Below are positions 1 to 9,298 of a stretch of 42,651 nt of DNA, one piece after another. A program made the position numbers and the translations under genes. The stretch's first letter is position 1. Each line of letters starts with the position of its first letter. The notes beneath the pieces were generated by a model. That model saw nothing but the letters and a program-made list of their open reading frames with translations, was not told the DNA's origin and searched no databases. The DNA lies in IMG/VR virus record IMGVR_UViG_3300047361_000042, positions 1 to 42,651 of that record; one strand, written 5' to 3'. The stretch is from a virus.

Positions 1-180
1 TTTAAAATTATTTAAAATATAATTGTTATTTAAAGGGTCTGAACTTCCAAATACTAAATCAGTATTAAAAGTACTAGTAAATGTTTGACCTGCACCTGCT
101 GTGTCTATATAAAACTGCTGAGCTCCAGCGTAATATTGTCTATTTGTTTCGGTTATTAAACCACCATTAGGTATAGGCAT
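1..180 (-). CDS. Partial structural-type protein, N-terminal 60 residues
   Basis: An open frame starts at the ATG on 178-180 and runs off the left edge. It opens MPIPNGGLITETNRQYY and continues in a Gly/Gln/Asn-rich style. It follows the 307-residue gene by six bases in the same leftward transcript, downstream of the capsid genes, so a head-completion or tail protein is likely from context. I recall similar openings in marine phage structural proteins but cannot name the family. Function is unassigned. Confidence 0.6.
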   Translation of the reverse strand, partial: MPIPNGGLITETNRQYYAGAQQFYIDTAGAGQTFTSTFNTDLVFGSSDPLNNNYILNNFK

Positions 181-186
181 AATTTA

Positions 187-1110
187 TTATCTTTGTTGAT
201 TTATATTTTCTTGTGCAACTTGTTGTGCTGCAACTTGTATTATTTCTGGACTTTTTATAACTACACCAGCATATAATAATATTTTTAATATTAATTCAGT
301 TTGATCAGCGTCATGTAATTCAAAATTAACTGAAGTATTAGAATTATATACGTAAGCATTGCCACTTAATGAAAAGTTCCATATAGGTGATAAAGGTTTT
401 CTTATATAATCTACTGTTATACCACTTTGTATTGAAGTTGGGTATACAGTTATTTGTTGATTCTCATAAGTGTATATAGGATATGTAGTACTAGGTTTGG
501 TTAACTTAGAGGAAAGTAAATGGTAAAGTTCTGATTTAGTAACTCTTTCTAATTCTTGAGAATTTAAAGCACCAATTTTATAGCTAACCGTTCCTAACCT
601 ATAAAAGTCATTTGAGTCAACTACAGTTAAAACAGTAAAAACTGAAGCGGGTGAATTAGTTAAAGTTATAATGTTATTGTTGATAGTGTAAGCTGAAGAC
701 GGTTGTAATACACCATTAAAATAAACCTGTACAGTTCCATTTGATAATTGGCCAGACGTTAATGTTGTATACGTATAAGCTTGTTGGTTTATTATAGTGC
801 TAATTGTCTCTGTAGATTGAGCAACACCTGATTCTTTAGGTAAAGAAAAATAAGGAGCACTATATGTAGCGACTCCAGAAGTTTTAAAAATTGATATTTT
901 TTCGTCGATATTTACAACTCGATCTGCATAATCAACGTTAGTTTGTGGAACACGTAACTGCTGGTTTAAACTGTCAAAGTATGTTTCAAATATTTCTAAT
1001 TGAGCTTGATTACCTATTTTATTAAACTCAACAGGTGTCATATAACCCCTCTGTTCTTTATTTAGTATTAATAAAACGGTTTGATATACAGTATTTACGT
1101 TTATTGCCAT
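187..1110 (-). CDS. Putative virion structural / head-tail connector protein (307 aa)
   Basis: The protein begins with a helical segment (residues 1-50, containing NKEQRGYMTPVEFNKIGNQA), followed by a beta-rich middle with many Thr, Ser and Asn. The N-terminal pattern 'NKEQ-G-hydrophobic-xPxEFN' resembles ring or connector proteins I know from podovirus-like Bacteroidota phages, including crAss-like ones; that is a memory-based resemblance and not a search result. It lies downstream of portal, scaffold and capsid genes, where head-completion proteins are expected. The start is ATG with an AT-rich leader and no Shine-Dalgarno. Structural role likely, exact role unknown. Confidence 0.6.
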   Translation of the reverse strand: MAINVNTVYQTVLLILNKEQRGYMTPVEFNKIGNQAQLEIFETYFDSLNQQLRVPQTNVDYADRVVNIDEKISIFKTSGVATYSAPYFSLPKESGVAQSTETISTIINQQAYTYTTLTSGQLSNGTVQVYFNGVLQPSSAYTINNNIITLTNSPASVFTVLTVVDSNDFYRLGTVSYKIGALNSQELERVTKSELYHLLSSKLTKPSTTYPIYTYENQQITVYPTSIQSGITVDYIRKPLSPIWNFSLSGNAYVYNSNTSVNFELHDADQTELILKILLYAGVVIKSPEIIQVAAQQVAQENINQQR

Positions 1111-1132
1111 TTTAATATTTTAATTAATAATG

Positions 1133-1152
1133 AGGGCCACAGAAGTGACCCT
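1133..1152 (-). terminator. Hairpin between two late genes, possible weak terminator or processing site
   Basis: Read leftward, the sequence forms an 8-bp stem with one mismatch and a TTCT tetraloop (arms 1133-1140 and 1145-1152). It lies just after the stop of the 254-residue gene and before the leader of the 307-residue gene. The tract after the stem is AT-rich but has no run of T, so it may attenuate or mark a processing site more than terminate. Confidence 0.4.
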
Positions 1153-1173
1153 TCACTATATTATAGTTACATA

Positions 1174-1938
1174 TTATTGTAACTTTTTCTCTATTGTTTT
1201 AAAAACATCTACACCTTCATCTGTTTTAAACCAAGCAGCCATTGCTGAATATGGATTTTCGTCAAAAGGTACAGTCATTAGTTTTCTGTCATTAGATCCC
1301 CAACTAAATGTTCTTTGGTCTTGAGATAATTTAATTATGCTTTGTTCTCTAGCTTTAATAGCAACATTTCTTAATTCTACATTGTCATCGTTTGCAATAT
1401 CTATAAATGCTTTAGGGCTATTTTTAGCCATAATAAGTAAATCTCTTTTAAGTTCTTTAGAAGTCATATTAGCTACTTCACTACCTTTTTCAACTCTTAA
1501 TATAGCTTCTGCATGATCAACACTTATATTTTTAGCAGCATTCATAGCTTCTAACTGTAAATCTATTTCTTCTAATTCATCAATAGCTTCTACTTCTTTA
1601 GAAAACTCAGTATATAAAATCTCTTTTTTTGGGTGATATAACGATAGTAATTTTTGTAAATTTTGTAATTGTTTACTTACAGTTAAAACACCGTTTTCAA
1701 ATATAATATGACCTAATGTTGCTTCTCCTTTTTGTTCATCAGTAAATGGCGAAGCTTGATTAGTCGCATATCTTAATTCTCGCTGTGATCCTTTCGATTC
1801 ATCAAACCATAATAAAGGATGGCGAGCTGTATGTTTAGACCCTAACGTAAAAGTTAGAGGTGATTTGTTTTGTGATAAGATATAAGTTCTATCTTTGATC
1901 TCCCATTTAGGGGCTTTAATTTCTTTTGTCTTTGACAT
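1174..1938 (-). CDS. Hypothetical protein in head gene cluster (254 aa)
   Basis: I do not recognise this family. The N-terminal half is mixed alpha/beta with several charged strands. Residues about 90-200 are mostly helical and rich in Glu, Lys and Ala, with coiled-coil character around ELEEIDLQLEAMNAAK. The C-terminal 50 residues carry aromatic patches (FSWGSND, MAAWFKTDEG). It follows the major capsid gene but is separated from it by a strong terminator, so it may be made at a lower level. The leader is built of 5-base ATTAT units ending at the ATG. A role in capsid maturation or as an internal virion protein is possible but is only an inference from position. Confidence 0.6.
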   Translation of the reverse strand: MSKTKEIKAPKWEIKDRTYILSQNKSPLTFTLGSKHTARHPLLWFDESKGSQRELRYATNQASPFTDEQKGEATLGHIIFENGVLTVSKQLQNLQKLLSLYHPKKEILYTEFSKEVEAIDELEEIDLQLEAMNAAKNISVDHAEAILRVEKGSEVANMTSKELKRDLLIMAKNSPKAFIDIANDDNVELRNVAIKAREQSIIKLSQDQRTFSWGSNDRKLMTVPFDENPYSAMAAWFKTDEGVDVFKTIEKKLQ

Positions 1939-1973
1939 GATATAATATAATATAATTAATAAAAATAAAGGGC

Positions 1974-1991
1974 TAGGCGCCGAAGCGCCTA
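1974..1991 (-). terminator. Strong UUCG-tetraloop terminator after the major capsid gene
   Basis: Read leftward, a perfect 7-bp GC-rich stem (TAGGCGC/GCGCCTA) closes a TTCG loop with the stabilising C-G closing pair. It is followed by GCCCTTTATTTTT, giving the T-rich tail of an intrinsic terminator. It begins 17 bases after the capsid stop codon. In a genome this AT-rich the stem stands out. It probably ends or trims most capsid mRNA and sets the capsid apart from downstream genes. Confidence 0.8.
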
Positions 1992-2007
1992 ACTCTTTAA
2001 TGTAATT

Positions 2008-3486
2008 CTAGCTTTGGAACAATACGAAATTGTTAGCAGCTTGAGTAATTAGACATCTTTCAGATAGCCAGTTAACCTGCATAGCATCTAACTGAGAAGT
2101 GTAAACACCACCAGCAGATCCTGTGATCCAGTTTTTGTATCTTCTGTCGTCTCCTTGTGAAGCTCTGTATCTTACGTGCAAGAATGGTCTTCTAATGTTT
2201 GTACCAAGTTGTTGGTCATAAACAGTTGAAGTTCCAGCAGGTATTAATACACCGTCAATGTTATTAACAGCTACACCACCTCTAGTTGACATATCATTTA
2301 GATATTTCCAGCTAGTTTTATAGAAGTCATAAGAACCTCTTCTAAAACCAGAGAAACCTAAATTAAGTGCCATATCTTCAGAGTTTTCGAATAAACCGTA
2401 AGCAACACCACCAGAGAATCCAGCAGAAATTTGTCCTAGCATATCGTCAAAATCTAAATCAAGAGATCTGTTTAAGAAAAGCATGTTTTCTTCAATAGCT
2501 CCTTGAGTATCAAGGTTTTTAAGTACTTGATCAAAGTCACTGATACCAGTTCCAGCAGAGAATCCTGTAAATACATTACCTCTTGCTTGGATAGCAGAAA
2601 ATAGACCTTGAGTACCGTGTGCAGCTACATTAACGAATCCTGGTACATTACCAAGAGCAGCTTGTGCAGTGAAACCATCACCTGCGATAGCTTGTTCACC
2701 TTCAACCATTGACATTTCTAAGTAGTCATCAAAACGTAATCTTGTTTCTGATTCAGACTTTAAATACCATAAGTATCCTGATGTACCATCTTCAGTTGAA
2801 ACTTCTACCCAACCGATTTGAGCCATATCAGACCCATTGATTTGGAATGAATCTTTTATGATAATTGGTTGATTAGAAAATTGAGTAAATCTAGGCTCAA
2901 TTGATTTAATAGCACCACCTGTTTGAGCAGGAGCAGCTGTTCCTTTTGCAAATACAGAACCATAAACAAACATTTTTAAGCTGTTTGTTCCATTTCCTAA
3001 AGCATTCCAGTTAGCAACTTGGAAAGGATAAGCTGTTACTGTTGTAACGCCAGGTCCAGCAGCTACAGCTGTAGCTCCAACAATACCTTTAATAGTAACT
3101 CCTGTTGCAGGGTTCATTACTACAATTGTATCATTTGGAAATATAGCATTTCTAGCAGCAGTTTGATTTACAGCAGCATTTGTTGGGATAGTGATCGTGA
3201 AAGCACCAGCTCCAGTTAAGTTACAGTTTTGGTAACAAATATGTAACCTGTTTTGTTCAGACCAGATAACCTGATCAGACGTCATTGGCATTTCAGCGCC
3301 AACCATTCTAAGAAATCCAGATAAAGTTCTATTACCGTATCTTTCAACTTCTGCTTCATATATCTCAGGAAGATATTGTTGAGCGAAGTCATTAGCTCCA
3401 GCGTTAAACGCTAGATAATTGCTTTGCAACGCAAGTTGCTGTTGTGATGGCGTTAATGCGCCAAACACGGGATTAATTGCACCCAT
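2008..3486 (-). CDS. Major capsid protein (putative)
   Basis: The 492-residue protein has the size and order expected of a major capsid protein: TerL, portal, acidic scaffold-like protein, then this gene. It begins MGAINPVFGALTPSQQ and has a helical segment at 30-60 (QQYLPEIYEAEVERYGN), then alternating beta-rich and helical parts with many Ala, Gly and Asn. Base composition is richer in G and C than in the neighbours, as often seen in highly expressed genes. A two-unit tandem A-rich leader precedes the ATG and a strong terminator follows the stop, both fitting high expression. An HK97 fold is presumed and not shown. Cys83 and Cys87 (CYQNC) are the obvious cysteine pair. Confidence 0.75.
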   Translation of the reverse strand: MGAINPVFGALTPSQQQLALQSNYLAFNAGANDFAQQYLPEIYEAEVERYGNRTLSGFLRMVGAEMPMTSDQVIWSEQNRLHICYQNCNLTGAGAFTITIPTNAAVNQTAARNAIFPNDTIVVMNPATGVTIKGIVGATAVAAGPGVTTVTAYPFQVANWNALGNGTNSLKMFVYGSVFAKGTAAPAQTGGAIKSIEPRFTQFSNQPIIIKDSFQINGSDMAQIGWVEVSTEDGTSGYLWYLKSESETRLRFDDYLEMSMVEGEQAIAGDGFTAQAALGNVPGFVNVAAHGTQGLFSAIQARGNVFTGFSAGTGISDFDQVLKNLDTQGAIEENMLFLNRSLDLDFDDMLGQISAGFSGGVAYGLFENSEDMALNLGFSGFRRGSYDFYKTSWKYLNDMSTRGGVAVNNIDGVLIPAGTSTVYDQQLGTNIRRPFLHVRYRASQGDDRRYKNWITGSAGGVYTSQLDAMQVNWLSERCLITQAANNFVLFQS

Positions 3487-3488
3487 AG

Positions 3489-3508
3489 TTTTTAATTGTT
3501 TTTAATTG
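3489..3508 (-). repeat. Tandem 10-bp AT-rich leader of the capsid gene
   Basis: Two perfect copies of TTTTTAATTG (plus-strand reading) lie just before the capsid start codon. On the mRNA they give an A-rich, unstructured leader with no Shine-Dalgarno. The stop codon of the upstream scaffold gene falls inside the second copy. Similar 5- or 10-base tandem leaders precede other late genes, so this is probably a translation-initiation feature. Confidence 0.6.
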
Positions 3509-4689
3509 TTAAATGTTCTCTTTTTAATTCTAAGTTTTGAAGAATCAACACCGCTAACAGCTTTAACTTTTATTCCACCAACAAAAACGTCACCAGACGT
3601 AGGTCTAATGTCTTCTTTTATGTTTTTAGATTTTGCAACTAATTCTCTTGTAGCATCGGATTTACCTTGCTCGTAAAAATGTTTTGCAATAGTGTCAGCA
3701 TTTTCAGCAGCGTACATAGCTTTGTGATAACCTTTAACATCTTTAACACTTCCATCATTGTTTAAGAACTTCTTAATTGTATTGGTAATATTTGATTGTT
3801 TAGTTGCAACCTCACTAGGATTTTTAACACCGTATCTAAATTTTTTTTCTCCAATATTGAAATCAAAACCTTTGAATTCATTAGTGAAATAATTTTTAGT
3901 ATTAGATTTAAAATCCTCATGTTGTTGTTGAGCCACATTTTGCTCTTCATTGTAGCGATTGAAAAAATCCATAGCTTTTTGTTGATCTTGAGTAACTCCG
4001 GGTCTCAACTTGATCTCCTCGTAATATTTACTCTTTAAACCTTCTAAATGCTTTTTTGCTTTTGCAACCTCTTCTTTATACGCAAGTTTCTTTTTACGGA
4101 TCTCACGCTCTTCGTCCTCTTCTTCATCAAAAGAAAAATTATCTTCAATCATGAAATTAATTTCTTCTGAATCTAAATGGGATTTAGCTTGTTTGTAATA
4201 CTCTCTTAATAAAGTATCGTTATCGACATTAGAATAATCTGCGTTTAATCTTACATAATCTTCTAATGTTCCACCCGTTTCTTTCATAAAGTCTACGACT
4301 TTTTCGATGTTTTCAGGTAATTTAGCTATTTCTCTTGACTCTTCTGGAGTAGGAGCAATAACTTTTTCTTCTAGTTTCTCGCCTAATTCAACTATATCTT
4401 CTTCTACTTTTTCTTCAATAGTTTTATCTTCTTCTTCTACAATTTCTTGTATTAAGCTTTCTTCTTCTTCAGCTTTAGAAACTTCTTTGGACTCTGGTAT
4501 TTGTTCGTCCACTTCAGGGCTATTTCCGGTTTGTTCTTCCACAGCCACCTCCTTTGTTTTTCCGACTTGAATGGCATCTGTTTCTTCTTTAGGTTTTGAT
4601 AAATCGACTTTTATAACATTGTCTTTTACCAATTGTTTTGGCTTACGTTTAATTTTAAACGTGCCCTCTTGTTTTACTTCTTCTGACAT
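3502..4689 (-). CDS. Putative head scaffolding protein (395 aa)
   Basis: The protein is highly charged. Residues about 30-130 are packed with Glu and Asp in low-complexity runs. Residues 150-290 are helical and rich in Lys, Glu and Gln with coiled-coil character. The C-terminus is short and basic (LRIKKRTFNN). An acidic, coiled-coil protein with a basic tail between portal and capsid is the usual profile of a scaffolding protein, whose basic end contacts capsid subunits. No protease motif is seen. The start is ATG after a leader of TATTA-type units. The call rests on position and composition, not on a recognised domain. Confidence 0.6.
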   Translation of the reverse strand: MSEEVKQEGTFKIKRKPKQLVKDNVIKVDLSKPKEETDAIQVGKTKEVAVEEQTGNSPEVDEQIPESKEVSKAEEEESLIQEIVEEEDKTIEEKVEEDIVELGEKLEEKVIAPTPEESREIAKLPENIEKVVDFMKETGGTLEDYVRLNADYSNVDNDTLLREYYKQAKSHLDSEEINFMIEDNFSFDEEEDEEREIRKKKLAYKEEVAKAKKHLEGLKSKYYEEIKLRPGVTQDQQKAMDFFNRYNEEQNVAQQQHEDFKSNTKNYFTNEFKGFDFNIGEKKFRYGVKNPSEVATKQSNITNTIKKFLNNDGSVKDVKGYHKAMYAAENADTIAKHFYEQGKSDATRELVAKSKNIKEDIRPTSGDVFVGGIKVKAVSGVDSSKLRIKKRTFNN

Positions 4690-4718
4690 AATATAATATA
4701 ATAAAAATTAATAAATGA

Positions 4719-7094
4719 CTAAAAATCTACAGGTATTTCACCTTGAGACTCAAAGTCTTGTGGTAACCCATTATTTTGCCTTTGATTTATCATCGCAGAC
4801 TGTTGGGTAGCTTGTAATTTAGTTCTTTTATCTTTACGATCCTCAATATCCGCTTCTTTTTGACTTATTGTTGCTGATTGCATTTGAGCTAATTGTAAAT
4901 CATATTGAAACTGCTCAGCCATTAATTGAGTTTTTATCTGAGCTTCTGTTTGCATCCTTTGTATTTCAAACTGAGACTTAGCTTGTTCAATTTGAACTTT
5001 AGACTGAGTCATTGCTTCGTTTTTCTGTACTTCACTCATGGCAGCTGATTCTGCAGCTTTAGCATTAGCTTGAGCTTGAGCTTGTATTTGAGCTGTTTGA
5101 GCAGCTTGATCTTCTTTTTGTTTTTTAATTCGTCTATATTTTAAAACTTGATTTGCTAATGATATATTTTTTATTTCTCTAATATCAATAGCATCTTCAA
5201 GATATATTTGATTTTGTTGCAAAGCCATTTGAATATTTTGTTCTATCATAGCTTTTTCTTCATCGTCAGGCTCTAAATTTAAATATAAACCAAAATCATA
5301 TAAATGCAAGTCTTTTGCTTCATCTAAACTAGCAGTATTAAATCTACCTATACTAGATTTTAAAGCATTGTTAGTTAATGGAAACTCTAAAACATCTGCA
5401 ATTCTTAATGATATGTTTTCACAAGCTCTAAGTGTTAAATACAAACTAGCATCTAATATGTGTTTAGTAGCTATATTTGAAGCATTGGCAGCCATTTTTT
5501 GCAATCCGACCAACGCGTCTTTGTCTGGTAAACTGCCGTCTCGTGCTTCATTTAGTCCCGTTACGTCTCTTATCATTTGTAGATAATACTGATAAGTGTT
5601 GATCAACGACTGTATTTTTCCATTAGCACTCGATGATTGTAATTCCTGAATAGGTACTTTACCTCTATTAGGATCGCCATCTTGTGTTAAGCTTCTACCA
5701 ACTATACTACCAGTTTGGAAATACATGTTTAACGCTTCTTGTGGATTATAATTTGTTCCATTACCTAAATCAACTTCTGCTAAACCATCTACATCTACAA
5801 ATACACCGTCTGGCACCATCCTTGCAATTACTTGTTGTAATTTTAATGATGTTAATTGTATCATGTCAGCAAAACTAGTCATACGCCCAACTAAAGAATT
5901 TATACGCCCTTGATACATTTGAGGTGCACAAACAACATAATTCATATTTACTTTAGTTAAATCACTATTTGGCCTAGTCATATTTTTTGCTAGCTTCCAT
6001 TCAAGCATCTGTGGAACACCCATTACTTTTACACCACTGTATAAAACCTCTATACTTCTTGAAACTCTATCAAAGTTGTCACTTGGTGGTGGATTAAAAA
6101 AATCTTCTTTTTGTAATGTTTTTTCTAAACCTTGATCAGTCTTTTTTATTTTAAAAACTTGATCAACATATGTTTTATATTCAAAATATAGTAATTGAAT
6201 TAAATCATTATCATAATTTGGATTTGCTATATACCCTTGTCTACCAGGGTATCTAACCATAGTTTCTAACTCTTTATCGGTAAGTTGAGGAAATTGCTTT
6301 TTAATTTCTGGTATTGTTAATGATTTTATTTCTCCTACATACCATAAATCTTCAAAATTAGGATCATTACTATATGAATAAACTAAATTAGCTGGATCCA
6401 CATAATCAACCACTACTCCTTCAGATTTATTAAAACTTGTTTTTACAGCACCAATACCAATTGTAACTATATCTTCAACTAGTCTTTTTTTAGTTAATTG
6501 ATATTTATTAAATGCTAAAACATTATCAATAACTTCTTCTTGTGCTATTTCCATACTTTGCTTGTAATTAAGCTGCATGTGTATTTCTAATTCTTCATCA
6601 CTTTCTGGTATTTCACTTTCTTTATTAAGTAAAAAATTCATACCAGTAGCTTCTTGTAATTTTAAAGCTTGTTCCTTAACTAACATATCTTGCATTAATC
6701 CCTCAGCATAATCAGTTCTTTGTTGTTGTGAAAAAGGATCTTGAGCGTATGCATTTATTTCATATTCTTTAGAAGCTATACCATTTACCACTATATTTAA
6801 AAACTTAGGTATAATAGGTACTGGTTTCCAGTCTAAATTTAAATAAGATAAATCACCATTTATTGATAATTCATCTTTATATTTTTGTACAGGTTGTTCA
6901 CCTCTAGCGTATAAACGTAATCTATTAAAGTTTGTGTATCCTTGATTCCATTTACCACTGTTTAATCTACCTCCTCTAAACCATTCATATTCAATAGCTT
7001 GCCCAACTGCAAGTCCATATTCTAAAGTTTTCTTTTCCGCCTCAGGTACCACCTGACTTGGAAACGCACTGTTAGTAACATTAGTGTCAATCAT
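4719..7094 (-). CDS. Portal protein
   Basis: At 791 residues, this protein sits between TerL and scaffold and overlaps the TerL stop by four bases (ATGA). Residues 40-110 carry the clamp-like opening (GYTNFNRLRLYARGEQPVQK), typical of portals with an N-RL-YA-GEQ pattern. The middle (200-560) is mixed alpha/beta. Residues about 640-760 form a long Gln/Ala-rich coiled coil, matching an extended crown or barrel. It would form the dodecameric DNA gate of the head. The opening resembles portals of crAss-like and related Bacteroidota phages from memory. The C-terminal Gln-rich arm is unusually long. Confidence 0.8.
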   Translation of the reverse strand: MIDTNVTNSAFPSQVVPEAEKKTLEYGLAVGQAIEYEWFRGGRLNSGKWNQGYTNFNRLRLYARGEQPVQKYKDELSINGDLSYLNLDWKPVPIIPKFLNIVVNGIASKEYEINAYAQDPFSQQQRTDYAEGLMQDMLVKEQALKLQEATGMNFLLNKESEIPESDEELEIHMQLNYKQSMEIAQEEVIDNVLAFNKYQLTKKRLVEDIVTIGIGAVKTSFNKSEGVVVDYVDPANLVYSYSNDPNFEDLWYVGEIKSLTIPEIKKQFPQLTDKELETMVRYPGRQGYIANPNYDNDLIQLLYFEYKTYVDQVFKIKKTDQGLEKTLQKEDFFNPPPSDNFDRVSRSIEVLYSGVKVMGVPQMLEWKLAKNMTRPNSDLTKVNMNYVVCAPQMYQGRINSLVGRMTSFADMIQLTSLKLQQVIARMVPDGVFVDVDGLAEVDLGNGTNYNPQEALNMYFQTGSIVGRSLTQDGDPNRGKVPIQELQSSSANGKIQSLINTYQYYLQMIRDVTGLNEARDGSLPDKDALVGLQKMAANASNIATKHILDASLYLTLRACENISLRIADVLEFPLTNNALKSSIGRFNTASLDEAKDLHLYDFGLYLNLEPDDEEKAMIEQNIQMALQQNQIYLEDAIDIREIKNISLANQVLKYRRIKKQKEDQAAQTAQIQAQAQANAKAAESAAMSEVQKNEAMTQSKVQIEQAKSQFEIQRMQTEAQIKTQLMAEQFQYDLQLAQMQSATISQKEADIEDRKDKRTKLQATQQSAMINQRQNNGLPQDFESQGEIPVDF

Positions 7095-9298
7095 CTATTA
7101 ATTATTTTTGATTCATTACCTCTATTATCATATTTAGAAAAATTTAAATTTACTTTTTCTTTAATAATTTCAGCTATTGGTCTATATTTATTTTTATTAC
7201 AAGCCATAATTGCTAAACCTGAACTAATAGATGCATCGTGCTTTGTTCTATTGTTTATATCAAATGCAGCCCAGTCTTCTAATGTTCTTTGAAAATACAT
7301 CGTACCATATTGTTCATTGTTGTAACCTACAAACATTTCAATATATGATTCAATTGCTGCAGCGTGAGCTTGTTTAACATCTTCACTTGAATTAGGTATA
7401 CCACCTATTTCTTTTTCAGTTACTGACATTTTATGTATTGTTTTATCAGGTCTATTCATAGAAAACCCTCTATAACCTCTACGTTTAAAATGATACAGTA
7501 ATCTAGGTTTATTATTTTCTGCAAGAAGTGGCATGCTATAAAATACGCAAGCCATAAGTACATCTTCAAAAAATATTTCTGCGGTTTGAGGTCTAGCTAT
7601 ATATTCTAAAAAAAATAAATTAGGTGGGCAATCATCCATAGTGAATTTAGTTAACCCGTGCAGTGATCCTTTTGATCCTCTACCATCTACGGTTCCTGAT
7701 ATATCATATGAGTCACAGCCAAATGCTCCCATATGTTCATTAGCAGGATATTTTTTATTATTTTTTAAAATAATTCTATTTTGTTGACCTAGTTCTGGTA
7801 TCCATGAAACTAAAAATCTACCTTGTTGACTTGGCGAAAAAACTACTCTTGAGTCTTTTACTCCACCTTCCCACTGGAAATTACCCTTAGTTACAACTCC
7901 AGAATATTTTAAATCTTCATTATAATCTATTTGTTCGTAAATTTTAGTTAGATTAAATAAAGATTGTTTTGTTTCATCTCTGAATGCATGTTTTTCTGTA
8001 CGTGGAAACTGTCTATATAATTCATTAAGCGCATCAGGATCATCCTTAAGGCCATCTACTTCATTTTCCCAATGCTCGATAACACCGATTTCAATTGGGA
8101 AACCGTCTGGCCCCTTCTTTTTTTCTTTGGGTGTCTCGAAGACAGGTAGTCCATAAGAATCAATGTATCCTTCGTAATTCCATTCCATAGGTATGAACAG
8201 GCTATATAATCCCGAGCTAGTCTGCCCATTTCTGTTTCTTCTGGTAACGTCTGAATCATCATATATTTTTTTATAGTTTCTACCACCTTTATCAAGAGCA
8301 TTGCTCGTTGATCCCATCATACACTTACCTATAATTCTAGAACCTAATCGTAAACAAGTTTTTGTAACCCTCCAGTTATTTAATATATTATCAGGTTTTT
8401 CCCATTTACCACTTTCATCATGTACAAGTAGTTTTAATTTTTCACCATCATAACTATTGTCCCCTGTGTTTTTCCAGTCAATAGTTGTATCTAATCCTTC
8501 AAGTTCTTCTAACTGTTCATTGGTGTCTAATTTTTTTCTAGTGAATCTACTGGCTGGGACTCTGTATGCAAGCTCCGTCTTCGGCCTATCCATACCGTCT
8601 TGAATCGGTTTGAAGAAGAACGGATAATTAACGGAGATGGGTACGATTTTGTCGGTAAACATTTTCTTAGCATCCGACCCTGACTTTGATAAGACACCGA
8701 ATCTAGCATCGCTTGATATTGTGGCCATGTTAACAGCTTCGCCCGATGCCATAAAAGAGAATCCTGAACGCCTGTTCTTAAGATAACACATTCCGTAGCA
8801 CCTTGTATCTGCTTTGCAAGCTTCCCAGAATATATAGAATAATCTGTTTGCTTCCCTAAAGTCTGCTTGCCCAACATCAATTTTTGACCATTGCAAATAC
8901 ATGTAGTGAGTACCAGTAATATAGATAGCTTTACCTTTATTAGTAAACCAATAACCTTCGTGGCGTCTAGCAAATTCTCTATCAATATACGCATACCATT
9001 TATTTTTAAAATCATCTGGATATTGTTTCCAGTCAAATATTGTTTTTATTTTTTTTAATGTTTTAGGATACTCATGAACAGTCCACCTGTCGTTTTCTTT
9101 ATCAACATTATTTTCTTTTGGTAATGCTATTTTAAGATTTTGTATTTCATATATTTCACCTATTTGTCCAGTTTGAGATATAACAATAACATCATATTCT
9201 TTATTATAACCATAATCCCATTTTTTAGATTTATTTAATCTTTTTATTACGTGGGGTTTTATATGATCAATTACTTTATATAAAGTTTGCTTATACAT
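7091..9298 (-). CDS. terL: Terminase large subunit
   Basis: ATPase-nuclease motor that packages DNA. Visible motifs are a deviant Walker A (KNRRSGFSF, residues 174-182), a Walker B (LKLLVHDE, Asp294-Glu295), a coupling-type GSTSN motif near 329-333, and nuclease acidic residues at Asp529 (GCDSYD) and Asp688 (KHDAS). At 735 residues it is longer than most TerL proteins, with an N-terminal extension of about 100 residues before the ATPase. The long form with an Arg-rich, Gly-poor P-loop recalls TerL of crAss-like phages. Codons between about 8.09 and 9.0 kb are visibly more GC-rich than those on either side, suggesting mosaic ancestry. The start ATG overlaps the preceding gene's stop. Confidence 0.92.
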   Translation of the reverse strand: MYKQTLYKVIDHIKPHVIKRLNKSKKWDYGYNKEYDVIVISQTGQIGEIYEIQNLKIALPKENNVDKENDRWTVHEYPKTLKKIKTIFDWKQYPDDFKNKWYAYIDREFARRHEGYWFTNKGKAIYITGTHYMYLQWSKIDVGQADFREANRLFYIFWEACKADTRCYGMCYLKNRRSGFSFMASGEAVNMATISSDARFGVLSKSGSDAKKMFTDKIVPISVNYPFFFKPIQDGMDRPKTELAYRVPASRFTRKKLDTNEQLEELEGLDTTIDWKNTGDNSYDGEKLKLLVHDESGKWEKPDNILNNWRVTKTCLRLGSRIIGKCMMGSTSNALDKGGRNYKKIYDDSDVTRRNRNGQTSSGLYSLFIPMEWNYEGYIDSYGLPVFETPKEKKKGPDGFPIEIGVIEHWENEVDGLKDDPDALNELYRQFPRTEKHAFRDETKQSLFNLTKIYEQIDYNEDLKYSGVVTKGNFQWEGGVKDSRVVFSPSQQGRFLVSWIPELGQQNRIILKNNKKYPANEHMGAFGCDSYDISGTVDGRGSKGSLHGLTKFTMDDCPPNLFFLEYIARPQTAEIFFEDVLMACVFYSMPLLAENNKPRLLYHFKRRGYRGFSMNRPDKTIHKMSVTEKEIGGIPNSSEDVKQAHAAAIESYIEMFVGYNNEQYGTMYFQRTLEDWAAFDINNRTKHDASISSGLAIMACNKNKYRPIAEIIKEKVNLNFSKYDNRGNESKIINR

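Noticed and set aside
8527-9036. A 169-codon frame inside terL in another frame
   Set aside because: It lies wholly within the terminase ATPase coding region, has no recognisable motifs, and is explained by the locally higher GC content.
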